Position numbers and translations under genes: made by a program
Shown here: piece by piece, positions 47,091-56,110 of the stretch
How the letters are laid out: each line of letters begins with the position of its first letter
How positions within the stretch are numbered: position 1 is the first letter of the stretch
NCBI RefSeq assembly: GCF_013823385.1
Contig: NZ_PNMA01000001.1
Coordinates: 1-64,000, forward strand
Reading direction: 5' to 3'
Length of the DNA stretch: 64,000 nucleotides
DNA from: Hyphomonas sp.
Lineage (GTDB): Bacteria; Pseudomonadota; Alphaproteobacteria; Caulobacterales; Hyphomonadaceae
Notes under the pieces: generated by a model
The model's database searches: none
What the model was told of the DNA's origin: nothing
What the model saw: only the letters and a program-made list of their open reading frames with translations

Positions 47091-48260
47091 ATGAGCGTCC
47101 AGAGCCTCCGCCCTCAACTCACCCAGCAGGACATCCACCGGCTGATGAAAGGCGAGTCGCCCGAGCAGCGTGCCTCGGTCGCCCATCGGCTGTGCCGCCG
47201 CATTGGCCTGGACGTGCTCAGCGATACCGAGAAGCAGTACGCTCAGGAAATCATCAAGATCCTGGCCGCCGATGCCGCAGACCTTGTCCGCCGCACGCTG
47301 GCCATCACCCTGCGGTCCTCGCCGATCCTGCCGCGTGAGATCGCGCTGAAACTGGCGCGGGACATCGAAGCGGTCGCCATCCCGATCCTCGAAGAGTCGC
47401 CCGTCTTCACCGAGGAAGACCTCGTCGAACTCGTCCTGTCGGTCACCGCGGCCAAGCAGGCTGCCATTGCCGGGCGTGACGGGCTGTCGATCACGGTCTC
47501 CGAAGTCATCTCCGAACACGGCGCGGTCGAAGCGGTGCGTGCCCTCGCCGAAAACCAGACCGCCGAATGGAGCGACAAGGCCTATACCGACGCGCTGGCG
47601 CGCTTCGGGTCTGACGAAATCATTCAGGCGGGCCTGATCCGCCGCGACTTCATCCCCGTCCACATCGCCGAGAAGATGGTCTCGCTGGTCTCCGGCAGCC
47701 TGTTCGACATGCTGGTCAACCGCCACGAACTTCCCGCCCAGCTGGCCATCGATCTGGCTGCCAGCGCCCGCGAGCGTGCGACGATCGATCTGGTAGAGCA
47801 GGCGGGCCGCTCGCATGACCTGCCACGCTTCGTCTCGCAGCTGAACCTCAACGGCCGGCTCACCCATTCGCTGATCATGCGCGCCCTCTGCTGCGGCCAG
47901 ATGCCGTTTGTGGAACATGCCCTGTCAGAGCTGTCGGGCGTCGCCCACCAGCGCGTCTGGCTGATGATCCATGATGCCGGCCCGCTTGGCCTTCAGGCCG
48001 TGTTCGATCATGCGGGGCTCCCGCGCAAGATGCTCGCGGCGTTCAAGGCGGCGGTCAATGTCTATCACGAAACGGAACATGACGGCGGCCCGAACGACCG
48101 CGCAAGGTTCCGTGCCCGGATGATCGAGCGCGTGCTCACTCAGTTCCAGGCAATCCCGAAGGATGACCTCGACTATCTGCTCGACAAGCTCGATTTCTAT
48201 TCGGAAATGGCCGCGCGCGAAGAGGCTGGCGGCACAGGCACAGGCACAGACGGGGCTTAA
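47091..48260 (+). CDS. DUF2336 helical-repeat protein
   Basis: A 389-residue, almost wholly alpha-helical protein of the DUF2336 family, restricted mainly to alphaproteobacteria. Repeating helix-turn-helix units (SPEQRASVAHRLCRR; DLVRRTLAITLRSSP; IDLAASARERATIDLVEQ) suggest a HEAT-like scaffold. The C-terminus ends in a GTGTGT low-complexity tail. No enzymatic motif. It is preceded by a CtrA-like box and overlaps by four bases the convergent gene for a catalytically dead EAL-like protein. A signalling or motility adaptor role is plausible but unproven. Confidence 0.85.
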   Translation: MSVQSLRPQLTQQDIHRLMKGESPEQRASVAHRLCRRIGLDVLSDTEKQYAQEIIKILAADAADLVRRTLAITLRSSPILPREIALKLARDIEAVAIPILEESPVFTEEDLVELVLSVTAAKQAAIAGRDGLSITVSEVISEHGAVEAVRALAENQTAEWSDKAYTDALARFGSDEIIQAGLIRRDFIPVHIAEKMVSLVSGSLFDMLVNRHELPAQLAIDLAASARERATIDLVEQAGRSHDLPRFVSQLNLNGRLTHSLIMRALCCGQMPFVEHALSELSGVAHQRVWLMIHDAGPLGLQAVFDHAGLPRKMLAAFKAAVNVYHETEHDGGPNDRARFRARMIERVLTQFQAIPKDDLDYLLDKLDFYSEMAAREEAGGTGTGTDGA

Positions 48261-48931
48261 GCGTCCGTCCTCGGAGCAATCGCCCCGGCAACCCCGGTCT
48301 CTTCCAGGAAGTCGCCATCCCGCCAGCTCGCATTGTCGGCCACCACCAGGATGCCGCATTCGCGCGCGATCATCACGATCTCCTGCAGGTCTTCGGAGGT
48401 TTCCAGCGCATCTGCGTCTACACGGATCGTATCGATCAGCAGGCGCAAGCCCTCGCTGAGCGCGCAATGCCAGGAGCGGCGCATGTCGATGCCGACGCGG
48501 AAGCCCGCCTTGCGCAGGCGCGCCACGCGGCTCGTGCTGTCGGCAGCGTCCGCCGCAAAGGTCGCATCTGAAAACATCAGGCAGAATTCCTGCTGGCACA
48601 TCGTCGTGCGCCGCACCGCCGCGTCACAGGCGACCGCCGTATTTACATTCGCCAGCGCCGCCATCGGGGCAGGCACCAGGATCGGCCGCGCCATCGCGCC
48701 ATCGGCGCAGGCGGCAGACGCCACACGCACCAGCCGGTCGGCCAGCCATTTGGCCGGGTCGGTTTCGGCCGCCACGGTGGCCGGTCCAAAGCTGACGCGT
48801 TCCTCAAACTCCACGGTCTCTTCGGCCGCCATGCCCAGGCTGTCGCCCGCCAGCAGATGCACGACCGGCAGGAAGCGGACGCGGTTCTGCTCAAGGCGGG
48901 GTGAGGCGGCATGGATATTGAGGGAAGTCAC
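48257..48931 (-). CDS. Degenerate EAL-domain protein
   Basis: A 224-residue protein that follows the EAL fold pattern without its catalytic residues. FCLMFSDATF stands where LEITE is expected. GIDMRRSWHCAL stands for [22 protein letters not shown] stands for LKID. ILVVADNASWRD stands for VVAEGVE. It should therefore not hydrolyse c-di-GMP but could bind a nucleotide or protein partner. The GTG start at 48931 has GGAGA upstream; a longer frame to 49087 adds unrelated residues. Tail-to-tail with DUF2336. Confidence 0.7.
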   Translation of the reverse strand: MTSLNIHAASPRLEQNRVRFLPVVHLLAGDSLGMAAEETVEFEERVSFGPATVAAETDPAKWLADRLVRVASAACADGAMARPILVPAPMAALANVNTAVACDAAVRRTTMCQQEFCLMFSDATFAADAADSTSRVARLRKAGFRVGIDMRRSWHCALSEGLRLLIDTIRVDADALETSEDLQEIVMIARECGILVVADNASWRDGDFLEETGVAGAIAPRTDA

Positions 48932-49044
48932 GCGGGCGTCTCCGAAACAGTTTATGGCTATTGCCTTCCCTAACGGAGCAAGCTGAACATCACGCGGAAG
49001 AGACCCGGCAAATTTGCCGGAAATTGGACACAAAGAGACACCAG

Positions 49045-49851
49045 ATGACCGCCCAGACCCCGCCGGACGCCCGCCTGTCAGCGACAATTCTTCTTTTGCG
49101 AGAAGGTATTAGCACGCCAGAAGTGCTGATGGTGAAGCGCCATTACGAGATCGACTTTGCCGCCGGCGCGCTGGTCTTTCCGGGCGGAAAAGCTGCCGCC
49201 AGCGACACCGATCCAGGCTGGGACGCGTATACGGACGGCGATTACGGCCCGGTCCAGCAGGACGCCCGCATCGCCGCCATCCGCGAGGCCTATGAGGAAT
49301 CCGGCATCCTTCTGGCGCGCCACCGCAAGGCGCGCGGGCCAGGGGCGCCGCTGGTGGGCGCTGACATCGCCGACACCCTCGCGCCCCACCGCGCCGCCGT
49401 AGACCGCGGCGAAATCCCGTTCCTCGATCTCGTGCGCGAACACGATCTCACCCTGGCGCTCGACCGGCTCATCCATTTCGGCCACTGGATCACGCCGGTG
49501 ATGATGCCCAAACGCTTCGACACACATTTCTATGTCGCCCCGGCGCCCAGCGGCCAGATCGCCGCCCATGATGGCCGCGAGACAACCGATGCCGTCTGGC
49601 TGTCGGCGAGCGAGGCGCTGGAGCAGGAAAAGGCCGGGCAGGCGACCATCATCTTCCCCACACGGATGAACCTGGTGAAGCTCTCGCGCGCCGCGTCGCT
49701 GGAAGATGCCCGTCAGCGGTTTGCAGCAGAGCCCGTGATCACGGTGCTGCCGCGCCCCGGCAAGACGGAAACGGGCGCTCCCTGCCTCTTCATTCCCGAG
49801 GAGGCCGGCTACGGCCAGACCGTCGAGCTGCTCTCGAATGTGAAGGTTTAG
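49045..49851 (+). CDS. Nudix hydrolase, NUDT7/NUDT19-like
   Basis: A 268-residue Nudix-fold hydrolase. The Nudix box is interrupted: VFPGGKAAASD at 45-55, about 20 extra residues, then AAIREAYEESGILLA with R80-E81 and E84-E85. That insert is typical of the eukaryotic-like NUDT19/NUDT7 CoA pyrophosphatase group. It may hydrolyse CoA or acyl-CoA, or another nucleoside diphosphate derivative. Start MTAQTPPDAR at 49045 with AAAGAG upstream; earlier in-frame codons overlap the divergent EAL-like promoter. Confidence 0.85.
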   Translation: MTAQTPPDARLSATILLLREGISTPEVLMVKRHYEIDFAAGALVFPGGKAAASDTDPGWDAYTDGDYGPVQQDARIAAIREAYEESGILLARHRKARGPGAPLVGADIADTLAPHRAAVDRGEIPFLDLVREHDLTLALDRLIHFGHWITPVMMPKRFDTHFYVAPAPSGQIAAHDGRETTDAVWLSASEALEQEKAGQATIIFPTRMNLVKLSRAASLEDARQRFAAEPVITVLPRPGKTETGAPCLFIPEEAGYGQTVELLSNVKV

Positions 49852-49854
49852 GCT

Positions 49855-50439
49855 CTAGCCTGCATTGCCGGTCTTGAGGGCCACGCGGCGCTCAAGGGCT
49901 TCGCACACGGCATCGGCCACCGATTCTGAGCCCTCGCCCTGCGGGCCGGCGGCCACGGCGGCGCGGCACGCCTCGATGTGCAGGTTGATCAGCGCGCTGT
50001 TCTCGCCGGGGCGCGTGCCGCTCAGCAGTTCACACAGCGATCCGCACAGGCGCGAGACGGCGGGGTAGCCATAAGAGGTCGCCGCGCCGCGAATATTGTG
50101 GGCGCAGGTATACAGCGTGCGGTAGTCGTCGGCATCGGCTTCGGGCTTCTGGGCCACGCGCCAGGCATCGCGCATCTTTTCCAGATCGTTGCGCATCCAG
50201 CCTTCAAATTCTTCGGTCAGGGCGTCGAGGGCCTCTTCCGCCTGGCTCACCATCTCCTGCGGATCGGCCACGAATACCGGCTCCGGCGGGGCGATGTCTG
50301 CGGCGTGGGGCGCTTCGGGGGCCGGCGCCGGGGCAGAGGCCGGGCGGATCACGCGGGAAATGTCGGGCGCGGCAACGGCCTGCGCCGGTTTGCGGTTAAA
50401 CTTGGCGGTATCCAGTTTCTTGAGGAACTTGCCCAGCAT
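49855..50439 (-). CDS. Hpt (histidine phosphotransfer) domain protein
   Basis: A 194-residue protein. After an Ala/Pro-rich linker (about 18-60), residues 62-185 form a helical Hpt domain with the phospho-acceptor His114 in TCAHNIRGAATSYGY. The second-helix pattern PAVSRLCGSLCELL completes the four-helix bundle motif. Hpt proteins relay phosphate between response regulators. No kinase or regulator gene adjoins it. ATG at 50439 with GAGGG upstream; a GTG one codon earlier is possible. TTAAC boxes lie just upstream. Confidence 0.85.
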   Translation of the reverse strand: MLGKFLKKLDTAKFNRKPAQAVAAPDISRVIRPASAPAPAPEAPHAADIAPPEPVFVADPQEMVSQAEEALDALTEEFEGWMRNDLEKMRDAWRVAQKPEADADDYRTLYTCAHNIRGAATSYGYPAVSRLCGSLCELLSGTRPGENSALINLHIEACRAAVAAGPQGEGSESVADAVCEALERRVALKTGNAG

Positions 50440-50469
50440 CACTCAACCCTCGTTTCTGAAGGACCGTGA

Positions 50470-50488
50470 TTAACCAACAAAATTTAAC
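50470..50488. promoter_or_regulatory. TTAAC boxes upstream of hpt gene
   Basis: TTAACC at 50470-50475 and TTAAC at 50484-50488 lie 31-49 bases upstream of the Hpt start. The spacing between the TTAA cores is 10, not the 7 of a full CtrA box, so these are at best CtrA half-sites. The region is otherwise AT-rich compared with its surroundings. Confidence 0.35.
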
Positions 50489-50518
50489 ATTAGCCTGACG
50501 CAAGGCGTTGAAATTGCC

Positions 50519-51286
50519 TCAGAAAGCAAACTGTTCCCGCAAAATGCGCTCGTCCAGCGCATGGCCGGGGTCAAACAGCACTTTCAGCGTCCTTGCCGGA
50601 TCGGTTTCCACCGTCACCCTGGCAATATTGCGCACCTCCTCATTGTCGGCGGAGGCAGAGACCGGGCGGCGGTCCGGATGGATCACTTCGATGTCCACCT
50701 TGGCTTCGGCCTTCAGGAGTGCCCCGCGCCAGCGCCGGGGCCGGAAGGCGCTCACCGGCGTCAGCGCCAGCAGCTTTGCCCCGATCGGCAGGATCGGCCC
50801 ATGCGCGGAAAGGTTATAGGCGGTCGATCCGGCCGGCGTCGCCACCATCAGCCCGTCACAGACGAGTTCTTCCATCCGCACCCGCCCGTCGACGACGATC
50901 TTCAACCGCGCCGATTGCGCCGTCTGGCGCAGCAGCGACACTTCATTGATCGCCATCGCCCGGTGGATCTTTCCGTCAAGATCAGTGGCCGCCATCCGCA
51001 GCGGGGAGAGCGTCGCCCGCTCGGCCGCCTCGATCCGCTCGATCAGGCCGTCCGCGCGGTAGTCATTCATCAGGAAGCCAACCGTGCCCAGATGCATCCC
51101 ATAGACGGCCTTGCCATCATTGAAGCGCCGCCGCAGCGTATCCAGCATTGCGCCATCCCCGCCGAGGGCGACGATCACTTCGGCCTCTTCCTCGGAATAA
51201 TGGCCGTATTTCTCGCGCAGAAGCGGCAGCACCTGCTGCGCCTCCGGCCGTTTTGAAGCATAAAAAGCGATACGCAGCGATGTCAT
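50519..51286 (-). CDS. nadK: NAD kinase
   Basis: A 255-residue ATP-NAD kinase producing NADP. The catalytic GGDG motif is at 42-45 (VALGGDGAML); the NE-rich strand AINEVSLLR and the glycine-rich VATPAGSTAYNLSAHGPIL follow. Compact length is usual in alphaproteobacteria. Start MTSLRIAFYAS; an upstream in-frame codon adds 10 residues of no clear homology. Its neighbours are not functionally linked. Confidence 0.96.
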   Translation of the reverse strand: MTSLRIAFYASKRPEAQQVLPLLREKYGHYSEEEAEVIVALGGDGAMLDTLRRRFNDGKAVYGMHLGTVGFLMNDYRADGLIERIEAAERATLSPLRMAATDLDGKIHRAMAINEVSLLRQTAQSARLKIVVDGRVRMEELVCDGLMVATPAGSTAYNLSAHGPILPIGAKLLALTPVSAFRPRRWRGALLKAEAKVDIEVIHPDRRPVSASADNEEVRNIARVTVETDPARTLKVLFDPGHALDERILREQFAF

Positions 51287-51486
51287 GCGGCGGCATGTGG
51301 GAATGTTTTGCCCCACCCGTCAAGGCGGGCTGGCTATGTCCTGCGCAGGGCTTCCCTTGCGGCAAAACGTGACGCCGGCGTCATCTGAATCTGGCGCTGA
51401 TGCCCAAACTCGTTTACTTTCGGCTCCGGAAACGCACACAATCGTCTATAAGCACGCAAAGACACGCATCCAGGGAGAAGACCACG

Positions 51487-52278
51487 ATGGCCGATGGCGC
51501 AGGCAAGATTGATATCCGCAACTCCGTCAGTGAAGCCGAATGGAAGGCGCGCGTAGACCTCGCCGCGCTTTACCGTCTCACCGCGCTTTACGGCTGGGAC
51601 GACATGATCTTCACCCACATTTCCCATCGCGTCCCCGGCCCGGAACACCATTTCCTGATCAATCCCTACGGCTATTTCTTCGAGGAAATCACGGCTTCCT
51701 CGCTGGTGAAGGTCGATCTGGACGGCAACATCGTTCAGGAAACCGACGCGATGATCAATCCGGCCGGCTTCACCATCCACTCGGCCATCCATGCCGCCCG
51801 TGAAGACGCGCATGTCGTCATGCACGTCCACACCGATCAGGGCGTCGCCGTGTCGGCTCAGAAGGAAGGTCTCCTCCCGCTCAGCCAGACCGCCATGGTG
51901 GTGCGCGAAGATGTCGCTTATCATGACTATGAAGGCATCGCCCTCGACCTGGACGAGCGCGAGCGCCTGGTGCGCGACCTTGGGCCGAAGAAGCATTCGA
52001 TGATCCTGCGCAATCACGGCACGCTGACCTGCGGCGCCACCGCGGCCATCACCTTCACCCGCATGTTCTTCCTGGAACGCGCCTGCAACATGCAGATCAT
52101 GGCGCTTTCGGCTGGCCGCAACGGCGTTCTGGAATGCGATGGCGGCCTCCAGCAGAAGGTCGCCGGGCAGGGCGGCATGACCGAGCACAGCACCGGCATG
52201 TCCACCCTTACGGAGAAACTCGTCTGGCCAGCCCTGCTGCGCAAGCTGGACCGGGATCTGCCCGGTTATGCCGCATAG
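51487..52278 (+). CDS. Class II aldolase/adducin-family protein
   Basis: A 263-residue protein of the AraD-like class II aldolase/adducin N-terminal fold. Zinc-ligand candidates: His113 and His115 in VMHVHTDQG and His177 in LRNHGTL. It keeps HISHRVPGPEHHFLINPYG typical of the widespread uncharacterised family members rather than the fuculose or ribulose-5-phosphate enzymes. Start MADGAGKID with GGGAGAAG 7 bases upstream. Stands alone; 170 bases upstream are non-coding. Reaction unknown. Confidence 0.85.
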   Translation: MADGAGKIDIRNSVSEAEWKARVDLAALYRLTALYGWDDMIFTHISHRVPGPEHHFLINPYGYFFEEITASSLVKVDLDGNIVQETDAMINPAGFTIHSAIHAAREDAHVVMHVHTDQGVAVSAQKEGLLPLSQTAMVVREDVAYHDYEGIALDLDERERLVRDLGPKKHSMILRNHGTLTCGATAAITFTRMFFLERACNMQIMALSAGRNGVLECDGGLQQKVAGQGGMTEHSTGMSTLTEKLVWPALLRKLDRDLPGYAA

Positions 52279-52369
52279 GTATTTTCCCTGATTAGACTAC
52301 ATGGGTTGCCGGATTAAGCGTCCGGTTACGCAAGTTAAGCATGGTAAGTCGTAGAGAGTTCAGAGCGCC

Positions 52370-53587
52370 ATGAAGCACCTCAAAGCCTTTGAAGACGCCC
52401 TTGGCGCCATCCACAGTGAAGGACGCTACCGGGTCTTCATCGACCTGCACCGTCACAAGGGCCGGTTCCCCAAGGCCACCGCGCGGTTCGAGGCGGGCGA
52501 GCGTGAGGTCACCATCTGGTGCTCGAACGACTATCTCGGCATGGGCCAGGATGACGATGTCATCAATTCGATGCACGAAGCCATCGACAGCTTCGGCGCC
52601 GGCTCGGGCGGCACGCGCAACATCTCCGGCACCACCCGCTTCCACGTCGATCTGGAGCGTGAGCTGGCAGACCTGCACGGCAAGGAAGCCGCGTTGCTGT
52701 TCACTTCGGGCTATGTCTCGAATGACGCGACCCTGTCGACGCTCGGCAAGATCCTGCCCAACCTGATCATCTATTCCGATCAGCTGAACCACGCCTCGAT
52801 GATCGAGGGCATCCGCCGCTCGGGCGCCGAATACCGCGTGTTCCGCCACAATGATGTGGACCATCTGCGCGCCCTGCTCGAGAATGACGACGCCGGCCGT
52901 CCCAAGCTCATCGCCTTCGAGAGCGTCTATTCGATGGATGGGGATTTCGGCCGGATGCAGGAGATCTGCGACCTCGCCGAGGAATTCAACGCCCTGACCT
53001 ATCTGGACGAAGTCCACGCCGTTGGCCTCTATGGCCAGCAGGGCGCCGGTGTCGCCGAAATGCTCGGCCTTGGCGACCGGATCGACATCATCGAAGGCAC
53101 GCTGGCCAAGGGCTATGGCGTGATGGGCGGCTATATCGCCAGCCACGCCACCGTGATCGATGCCATTCGCTCGATGGCCTCCGGCTTCATCTTCAGCACC
53201 TCTACCTGCCCGGTGATGGCGGCCGGCGCCCTGGCCAGCATCCGCAAGCTGCGCACCGATGAGGGCCGCCGCCTGCGCGCCGTGCACCAGGCCAAGGCAC
53301 TCGAACTGAAGCAGAAGTTCCGCGATGCGGGGCTGCCGGTCATGGACTCGCCCTCCCACATCGTCCCGCTGCTGGTCGGTGACCCGGAGCGCTGCAAGGC
53401 CCTCTCCGACACGCTGCTGTTCGACTTCGGCATCTACGTGCAGCCGATCAACTACCCCACCGTGCCGCGCGGCACCGAGCGCCTGCGCTTCACGCCGAGC
53501 CCGGTGCATGACGAAGTGATGATGGACGAGCTGGTCGCGGCTATCCTCGCCGTGTGGAAACAGCTGGGGCTCGACAAGGCCGCTTGA
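52370..53587 (+). CDS. hemA: 5-aminolevulinate synthase
   Basis: A 405-residue PLP enzyme condensing glycine and succinyl-CoA, the first step of the C4 tetrapyrrole pathway, a hallmark of alphaproteobacteria. Landmarks: [25 protein letters not shown], the cofactor-binding [11 protein letters not shown], and the Schiff-base Lys247 in [12 protein letters not shown]. Normal length. Four phased TGTCC repeats begin 10 bases after its stop, followed by a terminator. Confidence 0.98.
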   Translation: MKHLKAFEDALGAIHSEGRYRVFIDLHRHKGRFPKATARFEAGEREVTIWCSNDYLGMGQDDDVINSMHEAIDSFGAGSGGTRNISGTTRFHVDLERELADLHGKEAALLFTSGYVSNDATLSTLGKILPNLIIYSDQLNHASMIEGIRRSGAEYRVFRHNDVDHLRALLENDDAGRPKLIAFESVYSMDGDFGRMQEICDLAEEFNALTYLDEVHAVGLYGQQGAGVAEMLGLGDRIDIIEGTLAKGYGVMGGYIASHATVIDAIRSMASGFIFSTSTCPVMAAGALASIRKLRTDEGRRLRAVHQAKALELKQKFRDAGLPVMDSPSHIVPLLVGDPERCKALSDTLLFDFGIYVQPINYPTVPRGTERLRFTPSPVHDEVMMDELVAAILAVWKQLGLDKAA

Positions 53588-53596
53588 GTCCGCCGG

Positions 53597-53635
53597 CTGT
53601 CCGGATGTGTCCGAAACTGTCCGGATTTGTCCACG
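53597..53635 (+). repeat. Helically phased TGTCC array, copy 1
   Basis: Four TGTCC words begin at 53598, 53608, 53618 and 53628, exactly 10 bases apart, as tandem 10-mers TGTCCGGATG, TGTCCGAAAC, TGTCCGGATT and TGTCCACGCA. A 26-base core (53608-53633) recurs identically at 61043-61068. The array lies just after the hemA stop and before the terminator. Function unknown. Confidence 0.9.
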
Positions 53636-53658
53636 CACTGACCGGCAAATGTATCAGG

Positions 53659-53690
53659 ATGGCCCGGTTCTGCCGGGCCATTTGCTTGTC
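53659..53690. terminator. Terminator between hemA and mucR
   Basis: A perfect 9-base-pair stem ATGGCCCGG / CCGGGCCAT with a 5-base loop, followed by TTTGCTTGT. It lies 72 bases after hemA and ends four bases before the stop of the convergent mucR gene. Confidence 0.8.
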
Positions 53691-53693
53691 AGG

Positions 53694-54092
53694 TCAGCGT
53701 TTTTTGCCGAGCCCAATCTGCTTGGCATGCTTCGACCGAAGCTTGGCATAATTGGGCGCCACCATCGGATAATCGACCGGCAGGCCCCATTTGGCGCGGT
53801 ATTCTTCCGGGGTCATGTCATAGCGCGTGCGCAGATAGCGCTTCAGCATCTTCAGCTTCGCGCCGTCTTCCAGGCACACCAGATACTCGGCCGTCACCGA
53901 CTTGTTGACCGGCACCGCCGGCTCCAGCTGTTCGGCCGGGGCAGGGGCGGGAGACGAAAGACTGGTAATCGTGGCGTGAATACTTCTGATCAGCTCGGGA
54001 AGCTGTGACGACTGCAGAGAATTATTCGCCACATACGATGAGACAATCTCAACCGTCATTTCCAAAGCGTCTATCTCTTCCGGATCCGTCAT
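53694..54092 (-). CDS. MucR/Ros-family transcriptional regulator lacking zinc ligands
   Basis: A 132-residue MucR/Ros protein. Residues 1-45 are the N-terminal oligomerisation region; 66-125 are the DNA-binding domain (EYLVCLEDGAKLKMLKRYL, then MTPEEYRAKWGLPVDYPMV). In Ros the zinc is held by two Cys and two His. Here only Cys73 remains; the other positions are Asp76, Tyr86 and Arg90/Tyr91. Zinc-free members of this family that still fold and bind DNA are known from Mesorhizobium. MucR proteins bind AT-rich DNA and repress surface and cell-cycle genes. Start MTDPEEIDALEM at 54092 fits other family N-termini. Confidence 0.9.
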   Translation of the reverse strand: MTDPEEIDALEMTVEIVSSYVANNSLQSSQLPELIRSIHATITSLSSPAPAPAEQLEPAVPVNKSVTAEYLVCLEDGAKLKMLKRYLRTRYDMTPEEYRAKWGLPVDYPMVAPNYAKLRSKHAKQIGLGKKR

Positions 54093-54139
54093 TCGCCCAC
54101 CCCATCCATCCTGTAATCGTTGCAGCGATTCTCGCAATT

Positions 54140-54160
54140 CTTAGCTTGTCTAAGTATAAT
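54140..54160. promoter_or_regulatory. Palindrome and -10-like element between mucR and glyA
   Basis: CTTAG-cttgt-CTAAG at 54140-54154 is a perfect 5+5 palindrome, immediately followed by TATAAT (54155-54160) on the plus strand. CATCGC-a-GCGATG lies further on, near 54196-54208. A -35 with proper spacing is not clear. The region is AT-rich, as expected for MucR targets, so it may serve mucR autoregulation or glyA expression. The rest of 54093-54313 shows no gene. Confidence 0.35.
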
Positions 54161-54313
54161 CGCGATAGTCCGTAAAGTATCGGGCTAAATTTTTCATCGC
54201 AGCGATGAGAATTCTTCTATTCCAGTGGAAACTCTTGAGAACTTCGAGTCGCAGTTGCCCCGGTCGGCTGCACGGCGTAAACAGCGCCCAGACCGTCATA
54301 TAGGAGGCTCCCC

Positions 54314-55621
54314 ATGGCAGATTCGGCGCATGTTCCTGAAACGCTGACCGGCGGGTTCTTCTCGGCCGGTCTGGCCGAGCGCGACCCCGAGCTGGCCGCC
54401 GCCATCAGCAAGGAAGCCACCCGCCAGCAGCACCAGATCGAGCTGATCGCCTCGGAGAACATCGTCTCCCGCGCCGTCCTCGAAGCCCAGGGCTCGATCC
54501 TCACCAACAAATATGCCGAGGGCTATCCCGGCAAGCGCTACTATGGCGGCTGCGAATTCGTCGACATCGCCGAGGAACTGGCGATCGAGCGCGCCAAGAA
54601 GCTGTTCAATTGCGGCTTTGCCAACGTCCAGCCCAATTCCGGCAGCCAGGCCAATCAGGGCGTCTTCCAGGCGGTCCTGAAGCCCGGCGACACCATCCTC
54701 GGCATGAGCCTCGCCGCTGGCGGCCACCTCACCCACGGCGCCAAGCCCAACCAGTCGGGCAAATGGTTCAACGCGGTCCAGTATGGCGTGCGCCCGGATG
54801 ACCACCTGATCGACTTTGAAGAGGTCGAGCGCCTCGCCCGCGCGCACCGCCCGCAGATGATCATCGCCGGCGGCTCTGCCTATCCCCGCCAGATCGATTT
54901 CCAGCGCTTCCGTGAGATCGCCGATGATGTCGGCGCCATCTTCCTGGTCGACATGGCCCACTTCGCGGGCCTCGTCGCTGGCGGGGCCCACCCCAATCCG
55001 CTCGACCATTGCCACATTGCCACCACCACCACGCACAAGACCCTGCGTGGCCCGCGCGGCGGCATGATCCTGACGAATGACGAGGCGTTGGCGAAGAAGA
55101 TCAACTCGGCCATCTTCCCCGGCATCCAGGGCGGCCCGCTGATGCACGTCATCGCTGGCAAGGCGGTCGCCTTCGGCGAGGCGCTGATGCCGGAATTCCA
55201 GGCCTATGCTGAACAGGTCGTCTCCAATGCCCGCGCCATGGCGGCTGCCTGCCGCACCGCTGGCCTCGATGTCGTCTCCGGCGGCACCGACACCCACCTC
55301 GCCCTGATCGACCTGCGCCCGAAAGGCGTCACCGGCAAGGATGCCGAAGCCGCCCTCGAGCGCGCCTTCATCACCTGCAACAAGAACGGCATCCCGTTCG
55401 ATCCCGCCCCGCCGACCGTTACCTCCGGCATCCGGGTCGGCTCTCCGGCCGGCACCACGCGCGGCTTCCGCGAGGCCGAGTTCATCCAGATCGGCACCTG
55501 GATCGGCGAGATCGTCGAAGCCCTCGGAAATGGCAACAGCGAAGCTGTCGAAGCCCGGGTCCGTGAAGAGGTGAAGGCGCTGACCGCGCGCTTCCCCATC
55601 TATGAAGGTCTGGGGGGCTGA
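54314..55621 (+). CDS. glyA: Serine hydroxymethyltransferase
   Basis: A 435-residue PLP enzyme interconverting serine and glycine with transfer of a one-carbon unit to THF. Landmarks: [48 protein letters not shown] and the Schiff-base Lys242 in [13 protein letters not shown]. Strong AGGAGG site 6 bases before ATG. It heads the glyA-nrdR-rib-nusB run. It supplies methylene-THF to MetF encoded elsewhere in the window. Confidence 0.98.
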   Translation: MADSAHVPETLTGGFFSAGLAERDPELAAAISKEATRQQHQIELIASENIVSRAVLEAQGSILTNKYAEGYPGKRYYGGCEFVDIAEELAIERAKKLFNCGFANVQPNSGSQANQGVFQAVLKPGDTILGMSLAAGGHLTHGAKPNQSGKWFNAVQYGVRPDDHLIDFEEVERLARAHRPQMIIAGGSAYPRQIDFQRFREIADDVGAIFLVDMAHFAGLVAGGAHPNPLDHCHIATTTTHKTLRGPRGGMILTNDEALAKKINSAIFPGIQGGPLMHVIAGKAVAFGEALMPEFQAYAEQVVSNARAMAAACRTAGLDVVSGGTDTHLALIDLRPKGVTGKDAEAALERAFITCNKNGIPFDPAPPTVTSGIRVGSPAGTTRGFREAEFIQIGTWIGEIVEALGNGNSEAVEARVREEVKALTARFPIYEGLGG

Positions 55622-55627
55622 GCGGCT

Positions 55628-56110
55628 TTGCGGTGTCCATTCTGCGGTTCTGACAATACGTCCGTAAAAGACAGCCGCGCTGCTGAAGACGATACCGCTG
55701 TGCGCCGCCGCCGTGTCTGCGAAAGCTGCGGCGCCCGCTTCACCACCTTCGAACGCGTGCAGCTGCGCGAGATCATGGTGGTCAAGCGGGATGGCAAGCG
55801 CGTGCCGTTTGACCGGGAGCGGCTGGCCCGCTCCATCACCATCGCCCTGCGCAAACGCCCGGTGGACCGGGAGCAGATCGACCAGATGGTTTCCGGCATC
55901 CTGCGCAAGCTGGAGAGCACCGGCGAGCAGGAAGTCACCTCCAACGATGTCGGCGAACTGGCCATGGAAGCGCTCAAGCGCGTTGATCCGGTCGGCTATG
56001 TCCGCTTCGCCTCGGTTTACCGCGACTTCAAAGACCCCAGCGACTTCGCCCAGTTCATCGACAAGGCCGCCCTCGACGATGAAGACGAAGACGGCGCGCC
56101 CGGAAAATGA
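55628..56110 (+). CDS. nrdR: Transcriptional repressor NrdR
   Basis: A 160-residue zinc-ribbon plus ATP-cone regulator of ribonucleotide reductase genes. Zinc ligands Cys3, Cys6, Cys31 and Cys34 (MRCPFCGS ... VCESCGARF), then the ATP-cone with [20 protein letters not shown]. It starts at TTG, seven bases after the glyA stop; no ATG gives the conserved MRCPFCG N-terminus. The last four bases overlap the ribD start (ATGA). Confidence 0.95.
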   Translation: MRCPFCGSDNTSVKDSRAAEDDTAVRRRRVCESCGARFTTFERVQLREIMVVKRDGKRVPFDRERLARSITIALRKRPVDREQIDQMVSGILRKLESTGEQEVTSNDVGELAMEALKRVDPVGYVRFASVYRDFKDPSDFAQFIDKAALDDEDEDGAPGK

